Source: Bdellovibrionales bacterium
GTDB taxonomy: Bacteria > Bdellovibrionota > JAFGOL01
Direction: 5' to 3'
Assembly: GCA_022707945.1 (NCBI GenBank)
Contig: JAKIZQ010000004.1
Coordinates: forward strand, 1 to 32,436
Length of the DNA stretch: 32,436 nt
Below, in pieces: positions 10,221 through 18,435 of this stretch; the first letter of the stretch is position 1, and each line of letters begins with the position of its first letter. Below the pieces are notes generated by a model. That model was given only the letters and a program-made list of their open reading frames with translations, was not told the DNA's origin and searched no databases. The position numbers and the translations under genes were made by a program.

Positions 10221-12251
10221 CTATTCTTTAAGAATAATTTTTCCTTTATCAACTCCAAGAACAAAAAGTTCTTTTTGGACTTCCCCATTCTTATCAAAAG
10301 ATATTTTCCCTGTCGCACCGGTAAAAGAACCAATAGATAAAAGTTCTTTTCTAACAGACTCCCTGTTAACCTGTTCTTTCTTTTTACCTCCGTCGGTAAG
10401 CTCATCTATTGCTTTTGCAATAAGTCTTCCTGCATCGTATCCTTGTGCTTCTAAGATACCAGGAGAAGAATTGAATGCTGTTTTAAATTCATGGTAAAAA
10501 GAATTTCCTTCCTTAAAAGAAGGGTTGGAATAAAAACCATCAACAAAGATCGCTCCATCTATATGTTCTCCGCCTCTAGCCACTAGCCTTTGACTATTCC
10601 ATGTGTTTGTTCCAAGCAGAGTAACATCCTTAACATCATAATAAGGAAGGTATGGTGCTATCTGTGACCCGACCCTTGCATCGTCTGGTATAAAAAGTCC
10701 TTCAAAGTCTATTATTGGAGGTAGTGATACTTCCTTTTTCCTCTTTGATGGTTTTTTGCCTTCTGCTATCAGTTGTGCCTCTTCTTCCTCTATAGCTTTT
10801 TCTATTTCTTTATATTCAGGCAATCTTGCTCCAACATAATATATGTCGAACAATTTCATTACTTCATCTCTAAAATCAGATTTACCCGGTTCATAATATT
10901 CAACAGCACGTATCTCACCGCCACGCCTTAAAACTTCTTCCCAAAAATATTTTGATAATTCCTGTCCATAGTTATCATTAGGATATAATATTCCAAAACG
11001 TTTTATCCCAATATCATTCATTGCATAATCTACCAGCCTGCTTATCTGGCTTTTATTCGTCATGGACATCCTGAAAACATATTTACCAAGCCCTTCTATA
11101 TTATCCTTATTGGAAAGGGTTATATTGGGGACACCAGCCAGAGTGCATTGTTTTGAAACAACCTCTGTTTCATCTCCTCCAAGAGGACCTATAATAGCAG
11201 AAACCTTGTCTTCATTAAGAAGTTTGTCTACGGCCATTTTGGCTACACCAGGATCTGATTGTGAATCCATAACTGATAATTTTATTATGGACTTTGTTCT
11301 TTGTGGCCCGAACACACCAACACCAAGTTGTATCCCAGAAAGCGTTTTCAACCCGTAAGCAGAATTTTTTCCTGTTAAAGGTAACACAACACCAATAGTA
11401 AATGGGTCTGCTTTATCAAGTCCTTCCAATCGTGCAAGATAATTCTCTGCCTGACTTCTGTATTCACTTTCAGGGAAAGTTGATAAAAGGTCATTAAACC
11501 TCTCTCTAGCAGCTCCAGCACTATCACTTTCAAAATATTTTTCACCAAGCTTAAAGATGATTGCATCAGCAAGGCCTGTATCAGTATATTCTCCTTCTAC
11601 GCTCTTTAATTCTGATAGATCCATTTTATCTATTATAGAGAGTGAGTTTAATTTTATCTTTGATTTAAGTTCAAGGTCATTGGTCTCTCTATATAGATCT
11701 GCAAGACTTTTTAGCGCAGCTTTTCTATCTCCTTTTTCCATTTGAATATTAGATTTCAATATTTGTGATTTAACATATAGATCATTATCTTGAGTTTTAT
11801 TTTCTTCTATCTCTTTTATCGCATTTATAGAGGAGTCTGGATTATTATTTTTATACTCGCTCAGCGCATAATAATAATTAGATGAAACATATACACTAGA
11901 GCTAGGGCCAAAATCACTTGCCTTCTTTAGTTCTTCTGACGCTTCTTGATATCTTTTCATTCCAAGAAGTAAAAGCCCTCTTTGGTTATACACTCTGTCA
12001 AGATACCCAGAATTAGGATATGCAGTTATAAACCCAGAGCTTTCTTGCAAATATTTTTCATACTCTCTGGAATTATGTAGAACCTGAAGTTGTTCGTAAG
12101 CAGAAGATCCCGTTAGGTTTGTACTGTTTTTAATTGTGGTTTTTTTCTGTGACTTAACAGATCTCATTGGACCTTGTTTTGCGCAAGAAAGAAAAAGGAT
12201 AGAAATAGAGCAAATCAAAGATATAGATAAAATAGTTTTTATTATTCTCAT
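10221..12251 (-). CDS. Lipoprotein with TPR-like and periplasmic-binding-protein domains (LpoA/LppC-like PBP activator candidate)
   Basis: A 676-residue lipoprotein. A signal sequence ends in the lipobox LFLSC with Cys23 as the acylation site. Residues about 45-275 are helical and TPR-like (YLDRVYNQRGLLLLGMKRY and similar). From about residue 280 comes a type 1 periplasmic-binding fold: TIGVVLPLTGKNSAYG, AIIGPLGGDETE, KRFGILYPNDNYG. The order TPR then PBP-like domain on a lipoprotein matches LpoA (LppC), which activates PBP1A in gammaproteobacteria. The alternative is an amino-acid-type ABC binding protein, but no permease is nearby and those lack the TPR part. It follows dnaJ after 44 bp on the same strand. 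The PBP1A-like gene at the window's left edge is a possible partner, by inference only. Confidence 0.8.
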   Translation of the reverse strand: MRIIKTILSISLICSISILFLSCAKQGPMRSVKSQKKTTIKNSTNLTGSSAYEQLQVLHNSREYEKYLQESSGFITAYPNSGYLDRVYNQRGLLLLGMKRYQEASEELKKASDFGPSSSVYVSSNYYYALSEYKNNNPDSSINAIKEIEENKTQDNDLYVKSQILKSNIQMEKGDRKAALKSLADLYRETNDLELKSKIKLNSLSIIDKMDLSELKSVEGEYTDTGLADAIIFKLGEKYFESDSAGAARERFNDLLSTFPESEYRSQAENYLARLEGLDKADPFTIGVVLPLTGKNSAYGLKTLSGIQLGVGVFGPQRTKSIIKLSVMDSQSDPGVAKMAVDKLLNEDKVSAIIGPLGGDETEVVSKQCTLAGVPNITLSNKDNIEGLGKYVFRMSMTNKSQISRLVDYAMNDIGIKRFGILYPNDNYGQELSKYFWEEVLRRGGEIRAVEYYEPGKSDFRDEVMKLFDIYYVGARLPEYKEIEKAIEEEEAQLIAEGKKPSKRKKEVSLPPIIDFEGLFIPDDARVGSQIAPYLPYYDVKDVTLLGTNTWNSQRLVARGGEHIDGAIFVDGFYSNPSFKEGNSFYHEFKTAFNSSPGILEAQGYDAGRLIAKAIDELTDGGKKKEQVNRESVRKELLSIGSFTGATGKISFDKNGEVQKELFVLGVDKGKIILKE

Positions 12252-12295
12252 AAGTAACCTCTTTAAAAGAAGTTACCATAATTGAAAAAAATGAG

Positions 12296-13447
12296 CTAGC
12301 TGAAGATTTTCTTTATCCTGTCACGATATTTCTTATATGATGGAACCGAATCAACATTAGAAAGCTGTTCAAACTTCTTTAAAAGTTCTGTTTGTTCTTT
12401 TGATAGTTTAACTGGCACTTCTACATTTACATGGACCAGCTGATCCCCCCTGGTATATGCACCAAGTTTATAAGCACCTTTACCTGAAAGTCTAAAAGTC
12501 TTACCACTTTGAGTTCCTGCAGGTATTTTCATTTTAACTATACCGTCCAGTGTTGGAACTTCTATTTCTGCCCCTAGTGTTGCTTGTACAAAAGTTATAG
12601 GGACAATACATTCTATATTAGAACCTCTTCTTTCAAAGAATTCATGCTTCCTTATTACAAGATGAACATAAAGATCCCCTGCTGGGCCACCATTTACTCC
12701 TGGTTCCCCTTCTCCAGAAAGTTTTAATGTTTGTCCATCGTCTATTCCTGCAGGTATCTTAACTTTTAGCTTTTTTTGTGCTCTTACAAAACCTTTACCA
12801 GAACATGTTCTGCATGGGTTCTTGTTTATTTGACCACTGCCACCACAGGTGTTACATGGTCTGGACATCGTAAAAAAGCCCTGCCTTACATACACCTCAC
12901 CACTACCTTTACAGGTGTGACAAGTCTCTAATTTACTCTTACCCTCTACCCCACTACCAGAACAAGCGGTACATGCTTTTGATCCATTTATTAATATTTC
13001 TTTTTCTGAACCGAATGCAGCTTCGCCAAAATCTATTTCAAGTCTTGCTTCTACGTCCACTCCTCTTCTTGCAGAACTCCTTCTTGAAGTAGATCTTCCA
13101 AAACCACCACCAGCGTTACCACCAAATATATCTCCAAAAATATCACTAAAAACGTCACCAAAATCACCAAAACCACCGGTAAAAGTTGTTCCGCCGCCAC
13201 TAAAACCTCCAGCAGAACCATCAACGCCTGCATGACCAAATTGGTCATATTTGGATTTTTTTATTGGGTCGCTCAGAACTTCATAAGCTTCTGTTGCTTG
13301 TTTAAAAGAAGACTCTGCCTCTTTATTGCCGGGATTTCTGTCTGGATGATATTTTAGGGCAAGCTTTCTGTAAGCTTTTTTAATATCGTCGGCGCTAGCA
13401 GTTTTGCTAACGCCGAGCACTTCATAATAATCTTTTTTGGCAGACAA
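12296..13447 (-). CDS. dnaJ: Chaperone DnaJ
   Basis: Hsp40 co-chaperone that stimulates the DnaK ATPase and delivers substrates. Its 383 residues follow the class I layout: J domain (residues 5-70) with HPD at 34-36, a Gly/Phe-rich linker, four CxxCxGxG zinc repeats ([32 protein letters not shown]), then the C-terminal substrate-binding domains. The start is TTG at 13445-13447 with AGAGG 6 nt upstream. It lies 25 bp after dnaK on the same strand. Confidence 0.98.
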   Translation of the reverse strand: MSAKKDYYEVLGVSKTASADDIKKAYRKLALKYHPDRNPGNKEAESSFKQATEAYEVLSDPIKKSKYDQFGHAGVDGSAGGFSGGGTTFTGGFGDFGDVFSDIFGDIFGGNAGGGFGRSTSRRSSARRGVDVEARLEIDFGEAAFGSEKEILINGSKACTACSGSGVEGKSKLETCHTCKGSGEVYVRQGFFTMSRPCNTCGGSGQINKNPCRTCSGKGFVRAQKKLKVKIPAGIDDGQTLKLSGEGEPGVNGGPAGDLYVHLVIRKHEFFERRGSNIECIVPITFVQATLGAEIEVPTLDGIVKMKIPAGTQSGKTFRLSGKGAYKLGAYTRGDQLVHVNVEVPVKLSKEQTELLKKFEQLSNVDSVPSYKKYRDRIKKIFS

Positions 13448-13472
13448 TGTTACCTCTTATGATTTAACAGTA

Positions 13473-15398
13473 TTAAACTTCCTTATAATCTGCATCAACA
13501 ACATCTTCTTTCTTTGTTTCACCTTCTGCGGTCTGTCCTTCTGCGTTAGGTTGTTGTCCCTGTGCTTGTCCTGCTTGCCCCTGTTGAGAAGTGTGTTTGT
13601 ATATCTCAGAAGCAGCTTTTCCAGCTACAGTGTTCAACTTTTCTGTCTGACTCTTTATCTCATTAAGATCGTCTTTTGCAACAGCTTTCTTTGCCTCTTC
13701 TAGAGCAGAATTCATTTCTGTTTTCAAAGTTCCGTCAAGTTTATCACCATATTCTTTTAAGGTTTTCTCTGTGTTGTAGATTAAGTTATCAAGATGGTTC
13801 CTTGCTTCTGCTCTTTCTTTTTTCTGTTTATCTTCTTGTGCATGAAGTTCTGCTTCTTTTACTATCTTCTTTATCTCTTCTTCACTAAGACCGCTTGAAG
13901 CAGTTATTTGTATTGCTTGTTGTTTACCTGTACCAAGATCTTTTGCACTAACATGTATAATACCGTTAGCGTCTATATCAAAAGAAACCTCTATTTGAGG
14001 CACTCCTCTTGGAGCAGGAACAAGACCAACTAGTTCGAACCTGCCAAGTGTTTTATTGTCAGAGGCCATGTCTCTTTCACCTTGTAGAACGTGTATACTA
14101 ACAGCTGGTTGATTGTCTGCGGCTGTAGTAAAAACTTGGCTCTTTTTAGAAGGTATAGTGGTGTTCTTTTCTATAAGTTTTGTGAACACGCCACCCAAAG
14201 TTTCTATACCAAGTGAAAGTGGTGTTACGTCCAACAATAAAATATCTTTAACATCCCCTTTTAATACTCCACCCTGTATACCAGCTCCAACTGCAACAAC
14301 TTCATCTGGGTTAACACCTTTAGAAGGTTCTTTACCAAAAATGTCTTTTACTTTTTGTTGTACTTTTGGAACCCTTGTCATACCACCAACAAGGATAACC
14401 TCACTGATATCAGCAAGATTTACTCCAGCATCTTTTATAGCTGTTTTACAAGGAGCAACAACTCTTTCTATAAGATCGTCAACCAATCTTTCAAACTGAA
14501 CCCTTGTTAATTTCATGTTCAAATGCTTTGGTCCTGTTTGATCCGCTGTTATGAAAGGCAGATTAATATCTGTTTCCATTACAGATGAAAGTTCTATTTT
14601 TGCTTTTTCTGCGGCTTCTTTTAGACGTTGTAAAGCCATTTTATCTTTTGATAGATCTATGCCGTCTGTTTTTTTGAATTCAGAAACTATCCAGTCCATT
14701 ACCCTGTGGTCAAAATCCTCTCCACCAAGGAATGTGTCGCCATTAGTTGATTTAACTTCAAAAACACCTTCTCCAAGTTCAAGTATGGAAATATCAAAAG
14801 TTCCACCACCAAGGTCGAATACTGCAACTATAGAATCTTTATTTTTGGTTTTATCTAAACCGAATGCAAGTGCCGCGGCTGTAGGTTCATTTATTATTCT
14901 TTTAACATCAAGGCCAGCTATTCTTCCTGCATCTTTAGTTGCCTGACGCTGACTATCGTTAAAATATGCAGGAACAGTTATAACAGCTTCTGTTACTTTC
15001 TCGCCAAGATAATCTTCTGCAGTTTGTTTCATTTTTTGCAATACCATTGCAGAAATCTCTGCAGGGCTCATTTCTTTACCATTAATGCTAACCCATGCGT
15101 CACCGTTAGAAGCTTTAACAACTTTGAATGGTGACATTTTTATGAACTTTTGAACTTCATCTGAATCATATTTTCTGCCTATAAGTCTTTTTATAGCAAA
15201 AAGTGTTTTATCTGGATTTGTTATTGCCTGTCTTTTTGCAAGTTGACCAACAAGTCTTTCTCCAGAATCATTAAATGCCACGATAGAAGGTGTTGTTCTC
15301 AACCCTTCTGCGTTTTGTATGACCTTAACCTCTTTGCCTTCCATTACAGAAACGCAAGAGTTTGTGGTCCCCAAGTCTATTCCAATAATTTTACTCAT
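13473..15398 (-). CDS. dnaK: Chaperone DnaK (Hsp70)
   Basis: Cytosolic Hsp70 chaperone of 641 residues. The nucleotide-binding domain opens with [18 protein letters not shown] and contains [33 protein letters not shown] and [10 protein letters not shown]. The substrate-binding domain contains [14 protein letters not shown]. The C-terminal tail is Gln/Gly-rich and ends [13 protein letters not shown], close to the EEVKD-type ends of bacterial DnaK. The ATG has AAGGAGG upstream. It sits 12 bp after grpE and 25 bp before dnaJ. Confidence 0.99.
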   Translation of the reverse strand: MSKIIGIDLGTTNSCVSVMEGKEVKVIQNAEGLRTTPSIVAFNDSGERLVGQLAKRQAITNPDKTLFAIKRLIGRKYDSDEVQKFIKMSPFKVVKASNGDAWVSINGKEMSPAEISAMVLQKMKQTAEDYLGEKVTEAVITVPAYFNDSQRQATKDAGRIAGLDVKRIINEPTAAALAFGLDKTKNKDSIVAVFDLGGGTFDISILELGEGVFEVKSTNGDTFLGGEDFDHRVMDWIVSEFKKTDGIDLSKDKMALQRLKEAAEKAKIELSSVMETDINLPFITADQTGPKHLNMKLTRVQFERLVDDLIERVVAPCKTAIKDAGVNLADISEVILVGGMTRVPKVQQKVKDIFGKEPSKGVNPDEVVAVGAGIQGGVLKGDVKDILLLDVTPLSLGIETLGGVFTKLIEKNTTIPSKKSQVFTTAADNQPAVSIHVLQGERDMASDNKTLGRFELVGLVPAPRGVPQIEVSFDIDANGIIHVSAKDLGTGKQQAIQITASSGLSEEEIKKIVKEAELHAQEDKQKKERAEARNHLDNLIYNTEKTLKEYGDKLDGTLKTEMNSALEEAKKAVAKDDLNEIKSQTEKLNTVAGKAASEIYKHTSQQGQAGQAQGQQPNAEGQTAEGETKKEDVVDADYKEV

Positions 15399-15410
15399 AT
15401 AAATTCCTCC

Positions 15411-15953
15411 TTATTTCTTTTTTGCCACACTAACTTTACTTGGTCTTATAACTCTATCTTTTAACAAATACCCTTTTTGGTATTCGTTAACTACCGTGCC
15501 GTTTTCATGTTCTTCTGTTTCTATTTGATCCATTGCTTCATGGAACTCCGGGTTGAATTTCTCTCCCACAGAGTTCAGTTCTTTAACGCCGAATTTTGAA
15601 AGAACATCGTTAAATTGTTTTAATATCAGTTCTATGCCGTTCAAAAATTTTTCGAACTGCTCTTTATTATTTTCACATTCAGATGAATGTTCTTTTGCCC
15701 TGCAAAGATTATCTATTACTGGCAATATCTCTTTTATTATCTTTTCATTGGCATAACACAATTGTTGATCTGCATCCCTAGAGATCCTTTTATTGATATT
15801 CTCAAGGTCAGCATAAGCATATAAGAGTTTTTGTTGTGTTTCTTTTGCCTTCAAAAGATCTTCATACTCTTTCTTTTCTATTGTTACCATTTTGTCATCC
15901 TTATCTTGAGTATGCTTTTTTTCTTCATGATGTTTTTTGTTGTTCTCTGTCAA
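15411..15953 (-). CDS. grpE: GrpE nucleotide exchange factor
   Basis: Dimeric co-chaperone that releases ADP from DnaK. The 180-residue protein has a charged N terminus, a long coiled coil (LLYAYADLENINKRISRDAD onwards) and the C-terminal signature beginning FNPEFHEAMDQ and ending in YLLKDRVIRPSKVSVAK. I placed the start at TTG 15951-15953 because a near-perfect AAAGGAGG lies 8 nt upstream; the frame stays open to 16022 but would then run through that ribosome site and the promoter. It is the first gene of the grpE-dnaK-dnaJ-lipoprotein operon. Confidence 0.95.
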   Translation of the reverse strand: MTENNKKHHEEKKHTQDKDDKMVTIEKKEYEDLLKAKETQQKLLYAYADLENINKRISRDADQQLCYANEKIIKEILPVIDNLCRAKEHSSECENNKEQFEKFLNGIELILKQFNDVLSKFGVKELNSVGEKFNPEFHEAMDQIETEEHENGTVVNEYQKGYLLKDRVIRPSKVSVAKKK

Positions 15954-15983
15954 AGCTCTAAACCTCCTTTGTCTCATAAATGA

Positions 15984-16012
15984 AATATGGTAATGCCGCG
16001 CTCTAGAGTCAA
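15984..16012 (-). promoter_or_regulatory. Promoter of the grpE operon, possibly heat-shock type
   Basis: TTGACT, 17 bp and CATATT on the minus strand end 30 bp before the grpE start. The same stretch also reads CTTGA, 16 bp, TACCATATTT, which resembles the sigma-32 pattern. No CIRCE inverted repeat is present around it. Confidence 0.5.
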
Positions 16013-16030
16013 GGGCAGGCAAGAAAATAC

Positions 16031-16059
16031 TTGAAAATACTTGGCAAAATGGGTATAGA
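16031..16059 (+). promoter_or_regulatory. Promoter of tRNA-Glu
   Basis: TTGAAA, a 17-bp spacer and TATAGA, with the tRNA starting 24 bp further on. A G-rich stretch (16061-16066) follows the -10 box, typical of stringently controlled stable-RNA promoters. It is divergent from the grpE promoter. Confidence 0.65.
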
Positions 16060-16082
16060 GTGGGGGCTAAACATTAAAGGCA

Positions 16083-16158
16083 GTCCCCATCGTCTAGCGG
16101 CCTAGGACATGGCCCTCTCAAGGCTAAAACACGGGTTCGATTCCCGTTGGGGACGCCA
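16083..16158 (+). tRNA. tRNA-Glu (anticodon CUC)
   Basis: The full cloverleaf folds by eye: acceptor GTCCCCA with TGGGGAC, D arm, anticodon stem TGGCC with GGCTA (one G-U pair) around loop CTCTCAA, and T arm ACGGG/CCCGT around TTCGATT. CCA is encoded. The anticodon CUC reads GAG. It marks the left border of the repeat-bounded units described below; its 3' end is echoed at 17001-17010, 17909-17918 and 18610-18619. Confidence 0.97.
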
Positions 16159-16184
16159 AGCTTTCAATTCAATAAATCCAAAGT

Positions 16185-16225
16185 GATGCAAAACACCCCA
16201 AACAGGACTCTCGAACTCGCTACAA
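16185..16225. repeat. Left-end motif of unit 1
   Basis: The core is AAAACACCCCAA followed by a CTCGAACTCGC stretch. It is about three quarters identical to 17038-17079, which sits at the same place after the next tRNA-end copy. Its reverse complement resembles the start of the 128-bp repeats (GTTCGAG ... CTTGGGGTGTT in the second copy) with about 13-16 bp missing, so it may act as the inverted partner of the right end. Confidence 0.5.
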
Positions 16226-16248
16226 TAAAAATGTAAACTAATGTCCTT

Positions 16249-16812
16249 TTACTTAACTATCGAGTCATATACTTTTTCAAGTTTTTTAAATTTAATAGCA
16301 TTATCGGGTGTAAGTTTTACCTCTAATGTCTTACCTTTTTTAAAATTCAAAGGAATGCTCCAACCAATTGCTCCATCATCAGCCCCTATCATTCTAGTAA
16401 CTAGCCAAGCTTTTGGTAAACAATTAGTTTGGTGTCCATGTTTGAAAGGCGTATCTTTATTAATATTGTTCTGGAGATCCCAAATATGAGAGCCTGTAAC
16501 TGTATCTAAAACATGGTTCCAATAATTAACTACCATATTCTTTTTCTCTGATATGTTTGTACCTTCAATTTTTTGATCAGGTTTAATTTTTATTAGTTTT
16601 TCCCTGTCAGCAGTTATCTTCTTTTTAAAATGTTCCATCGGATCTTGTCGTACTACTGTAAAAAGGACATAGTTTATTCCTTTTGGGTATTGCAATTTAA
16701 ATTCAGCATTACAAATTTCATTTTCAACATCATTCCCTTTTTTAGAAGCAAAAGCTGATGAGTTTAATAAAAGACCACATGTCACAATAAAAATTCCAAG
16801 GATTTTATTCAT
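16249..16812 (-). CDS. Secreted protein of unknown function (unit 1 cargo)
   Basis: I do not recognise this 187-residue protein. An N-terminal signal peptide (LGIFIVTCGLLLNSSAFA) points to export; the A-F-A end suits signal peptidase I. The mature part has two cysteines (in NEICNAEF and QTNCLPKAW), which could form a disulfide, a long charged middle, and a conserved-looking stretch WLVTRMIGADDGAIGWSIP. GGGAGG lies 6 nt upstream of the ATG. It is the only gene between tRNA-Glu and the first repeat, and is transcribed towards the tRNA. Confidence 0.75.
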   Translation of the reverse strand: MNKILGIFIVTCGLLLNSSAFASKKGNDVENEICNAEFKLQYPKGINYVLFTVVRQDPMEHFKKKITADREKLIKIKPDQKIEGTNISEKKNMVVNYWNHVLDTVTGSHIWDLQNNINKDTPFKHGHQTNCLPKAWLVTRMIGADDGAIGWSIPLNFKKGKTLEVKLTPDNAIKFKKLEKVYDSIVK

Positions 16813-16824
16813 AACGTCCTCCCT

Positions 16825-16869
16825 TTAAGTTCTAAACGTCATTGTACTGCTCCTTTTAATTTTAGTATA
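16825..16869 (-). promoter_or_regulatory. Leader of the unit 1 gene: -10 box and a five-codon mini-ORF
   Basis: On the minus strand TATACT (16864-16869) is a candidate -10 box. Downstream, AAGGAG (16850-16855) lies 7 nt before an ATG at 16842 that opens a five-codon frame (M-T-F-R-T, stop at 16825-16827). The main gene's own Shine-Dalgarno follows at once. No good -35 box is visible. Confidence 0.3.
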
Positions 16870-16883
16870 GTGAGACTATGTCA

Positions 16884-17010
16884 GTTCGAGTTTTTCTACT
16901 TGGACGCCCTTGTTTTCTTAAGCTCTTTTGTGAAAGCCCAGTATTTACAAGGTTCTTCAGGCTACACACTCAATGCAAGCGGTTCGAAACTCATCTACTA
17001 GGGGACGCCA
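16884..17010 (+). repeat. 127-bp tRNA-end-bounded repeat, copy 1
   Basis: It begins GTTCGAG..CTACTTGGACGCC and ends GGTTCGAAACTCATCTACTA followed by GGGGACGCCA; both edges therefore look like the tRNA-Glu T-loop plus acceptor end. Roughly 70% identical to copies 2 and 3 by eye, with the last 29 bp almost identical in all three. It fills much of the 318-bp gap between the unit 1 and unit 2 genes; the rest holds the unit 1 leader and the unit 2 left-end motif. Confidence 0.85.
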
Positions 17011-17037
17011 TCTTTTTTTATTTAACAATTTCAAATC

Positions 17038-17079
17038 GATATAAAACACCCCAAGCAGAACTTCCAAACCGTGCGACAA
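17038..17079. repeat. Left-end motif of unit 2
   Basis: Shares GAT..AAAACACCCCAA.CAG.ACT and a GC.ACAA end with 16185-16225. It lies 28 bp after the end of repeat copy 1, as the first lies 26 bp after the tRNA end. The inverse of its core, CTTGGGGTGTTCT, is found at 17826-17838 inside repeat copy 2 at the other end of the same unit. Confidence 0.5.
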
Positions 17080-17130
17080 ATGCATATATCTATGTTTAAA
17101 TGATCATAATATCCTGATGGAGGCAAATAA

Positions 17131-17778
17131 ATGAAAAAAATAAAAGCAACTAGAAATAAAATAATAGCTCTACTAATATTGGTCATAATCTTTTTGTTCG
17201 GTATTTATACATTTAGATATTCTGTAAACAGCAGTTACAAGATTTCTTCTCATGGTGATATCCCAACCTTAAAAATTGGAAGACATGTGACCGTAAGTAA
17301 ATTAGCTTATGATTTTAGGTTTCCAATCATCGGTAAACTAATAAAAAGAAACGATCCTGTTAGGGGCGACCTTATAGTTTTCATTCCGCCTGATGGTAGC
17401 TCTAAATTTTATGTTAAGAGAGTTATTGGTGTTCCTGGTGATAAAATTAGAATTGCTGGCGACCGTCTTTACATAAATGAACGTCTAGTAGAAAAGGAAC
17501 AAATACCTTTTTCTCCAACCATGGATGATATAGATAACAAAGAAGAATATAATTCTAACAAATATGCCCTTTATAATGAAAATCTTGAAGGGACTAAACA
17601 CCTTGTTCTTCAGGCCAAAGATAGAGACTCAATGTTGGGAAATTTTAGTATTGAAATTAAAATCACCGAAAACTCTTATTTCGTCATGGGGGAAAATAGA
17701 GACAATAGTATTGATAGTCGTGTGTTTGGTCTTGTAGGTAGAAACTCCATTATTGGAAAAGTCACACTGGATAAGTAA
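17131..17778 (+). CDS. Signal peptidase I-like protein (S26 family) lacking the catalytic serine
   Basis: A 215-residue membrane protein with one N-terminal anchor (residues 10-28) and the S26 layout. Box B reads SSHGDIPTLKIG: aligned on P-T-L, the position of the catalytic Ser is Gly42 and the usual Met is Asp43. Box D is good (FYVKRVIGVPGD, with general-base Lys96), as is box E (GENRDNSIDSRVFG, 187-200). Either the enzyme is inactive, or a neighbouring Ser39/Ser40 substitutes, which would be unusual. GGAGG lies 7 nt upstream of the ATG. It is the sole gene of unit 2, so it is an accessory paralog, probably not the housekeeping lepB. Confidence 0.85.
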   Translation: MKKIKATRNKIIALLILVIIFLFGIYTFRYSVNSSYKISSHGDIPTLKIGRHVTVSKLAYDFRFPIIGKLIKRNDPVRGDLIVFIPPDGSSKFYVKRVIGVPGDKIRIAGDRLYINERLVEKEQIPFSPTMDDIDNKEEYNSNKYALYNENLEGTKHLVLQAKDRDSMLGNFSIEIKITENSYFVMGENRDNSIDSRVFGLVGRNSIIGKVTLDK

Positions 17779-17790
17779 TAATCCGCCGTG

Positions 17791-17918
17791 GTTCGAGAAT
17801 TTCTACTTGGGCGTCCCTGTTTTTCTTGGGGTGTTCTGTGTAAACTCAATGTTTTTAAGGCTCTTCAGGCTATATACTCCATAACTGCGGTTCGAAACTC
17901 TTCTACTAGGGGACGCCA
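17791..17918 (+). repeat. 128-bp tRNA-end-bounded repeat, copy 2
   Basis: Same layout as copy 1. Here the inner 5' part GGCGTCCC (17810-17817) is perfectly complementary to GGGACGCC near the 3' end, so a folded strand would pair its ends like a tRNA acceptor stem. CTTGGGGTGTTCT (17826-17838) is the inverse of the unit 2 left-end core. The repeat starts 12 bp after the stop codon of the S26-like gene. Confidence 0.85.
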
Positions 17919-17935
17919 CATAGAATCGAACTGAC

Positions 17936-18190
17936 TCATTTATAGACTTCTTTTCTGTGGCCTATTTTCACAATTAGGACAACTTCTTTTTCAATAACAT
18001 AGATTATTCTATAGTCTCCAACTCTAAGTCTTCTGCAACCTTTAAGACTATATTGTAGAGGTTTACCGAATCTTACAGGGTCATTAACAAGTTTTTCCTC
18101 TATTGCTCTTTTTATTTTGAGCTTATCCGGCTTTGAAAGGCTCGGGATGTCATCCTCAACAACACTTTCAAGATATTCTATCTTATACAT
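17936..18190 (-). CDS. RelE/StbE-family toxin
   Basis: Type II toxin of 84 residues, probably a ribosome-dependent mRNA endonuclease of the RelE superfamily. The pattern fits: MYKIEYLESVVEDDIPSL at the N terminus, then LKGCRRLRVGDYRIIYVI and a C-terminal VLIVKIGHRKEVYK that carries the basic residues typical of active RelE proteins. Its ATG directly follows the antitoxin stop (TAGATG), so translation is coupled. Stabilisation of the surrounding unit is an inference. Confidence 0.9.
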   Translation of the reverse strand: MYKIEYLESVVEDDIPSLSKPDKLKIKRAIEEKLVNDPVRFGKPLQYSLKGCRRLRVGDYRIIYVIEKEVVLIVKIGHRKEVYK

Positions 18191-18412
18191 CTATTTCCAC
18201 GCTTTAGAGTGAGCTACTCTTTTTCGTTTCTGACTTAAACGATTGTCGGCAATCTCAGAAAAATAAATGTCTTCTTCCCTTTCTAAAGACCTCTTTATTA
18301 AGTCAAGACTAACACTAGACAGAGATTGTTTGGCTTTATCTGCTATTTTCTTTAAAACCAGAAAAAGCTCATCCTCTAGCGTTATATTTATTCTTTGCTT
18401 TGCTGTTGGCAT
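18191..18412 (-). CDS. Ribbon-helix-helix antitoxin
   Basis: Antitoxin of 73 residues. The N-terminal RINITLEDELFLVLKKIADK looks like a ribbon-helix-helix DNA-binding unit, and the charged C-terminal part would bind and neutralise the toxin. GGAGA precedes the ATG. Transcription is probably autoregulated: two 9-bp dyads overlap the upstream promoter. It is the first gene of the two-gene module. Confidence 0.88.
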   Translation of the reverse strand: MPTAKQRINITLEDELFLVLKKIADKAKQSLSSVSLDLIKRSLEREEDIYFSEIADNRLSQKRKRVAHSKAWK

Positions 18413-18435
18413 TTGTTTATCTCCTTCTATTCATA

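Noticed and set aside
10221..12251. Branched-chain amino-acid ABC receptor
   Set aside because: The PBP fold would allow it, but the long TPR-like region, lipobox and lack of permease or ATPase neighbours fit an LpoA-like protein better.
15954..16022. Longer N terminus of GrpE starting at 16022
   Set aside because: It would run through the strong AAAGGAGG and the promoter; the added residues do not look like GrpE.
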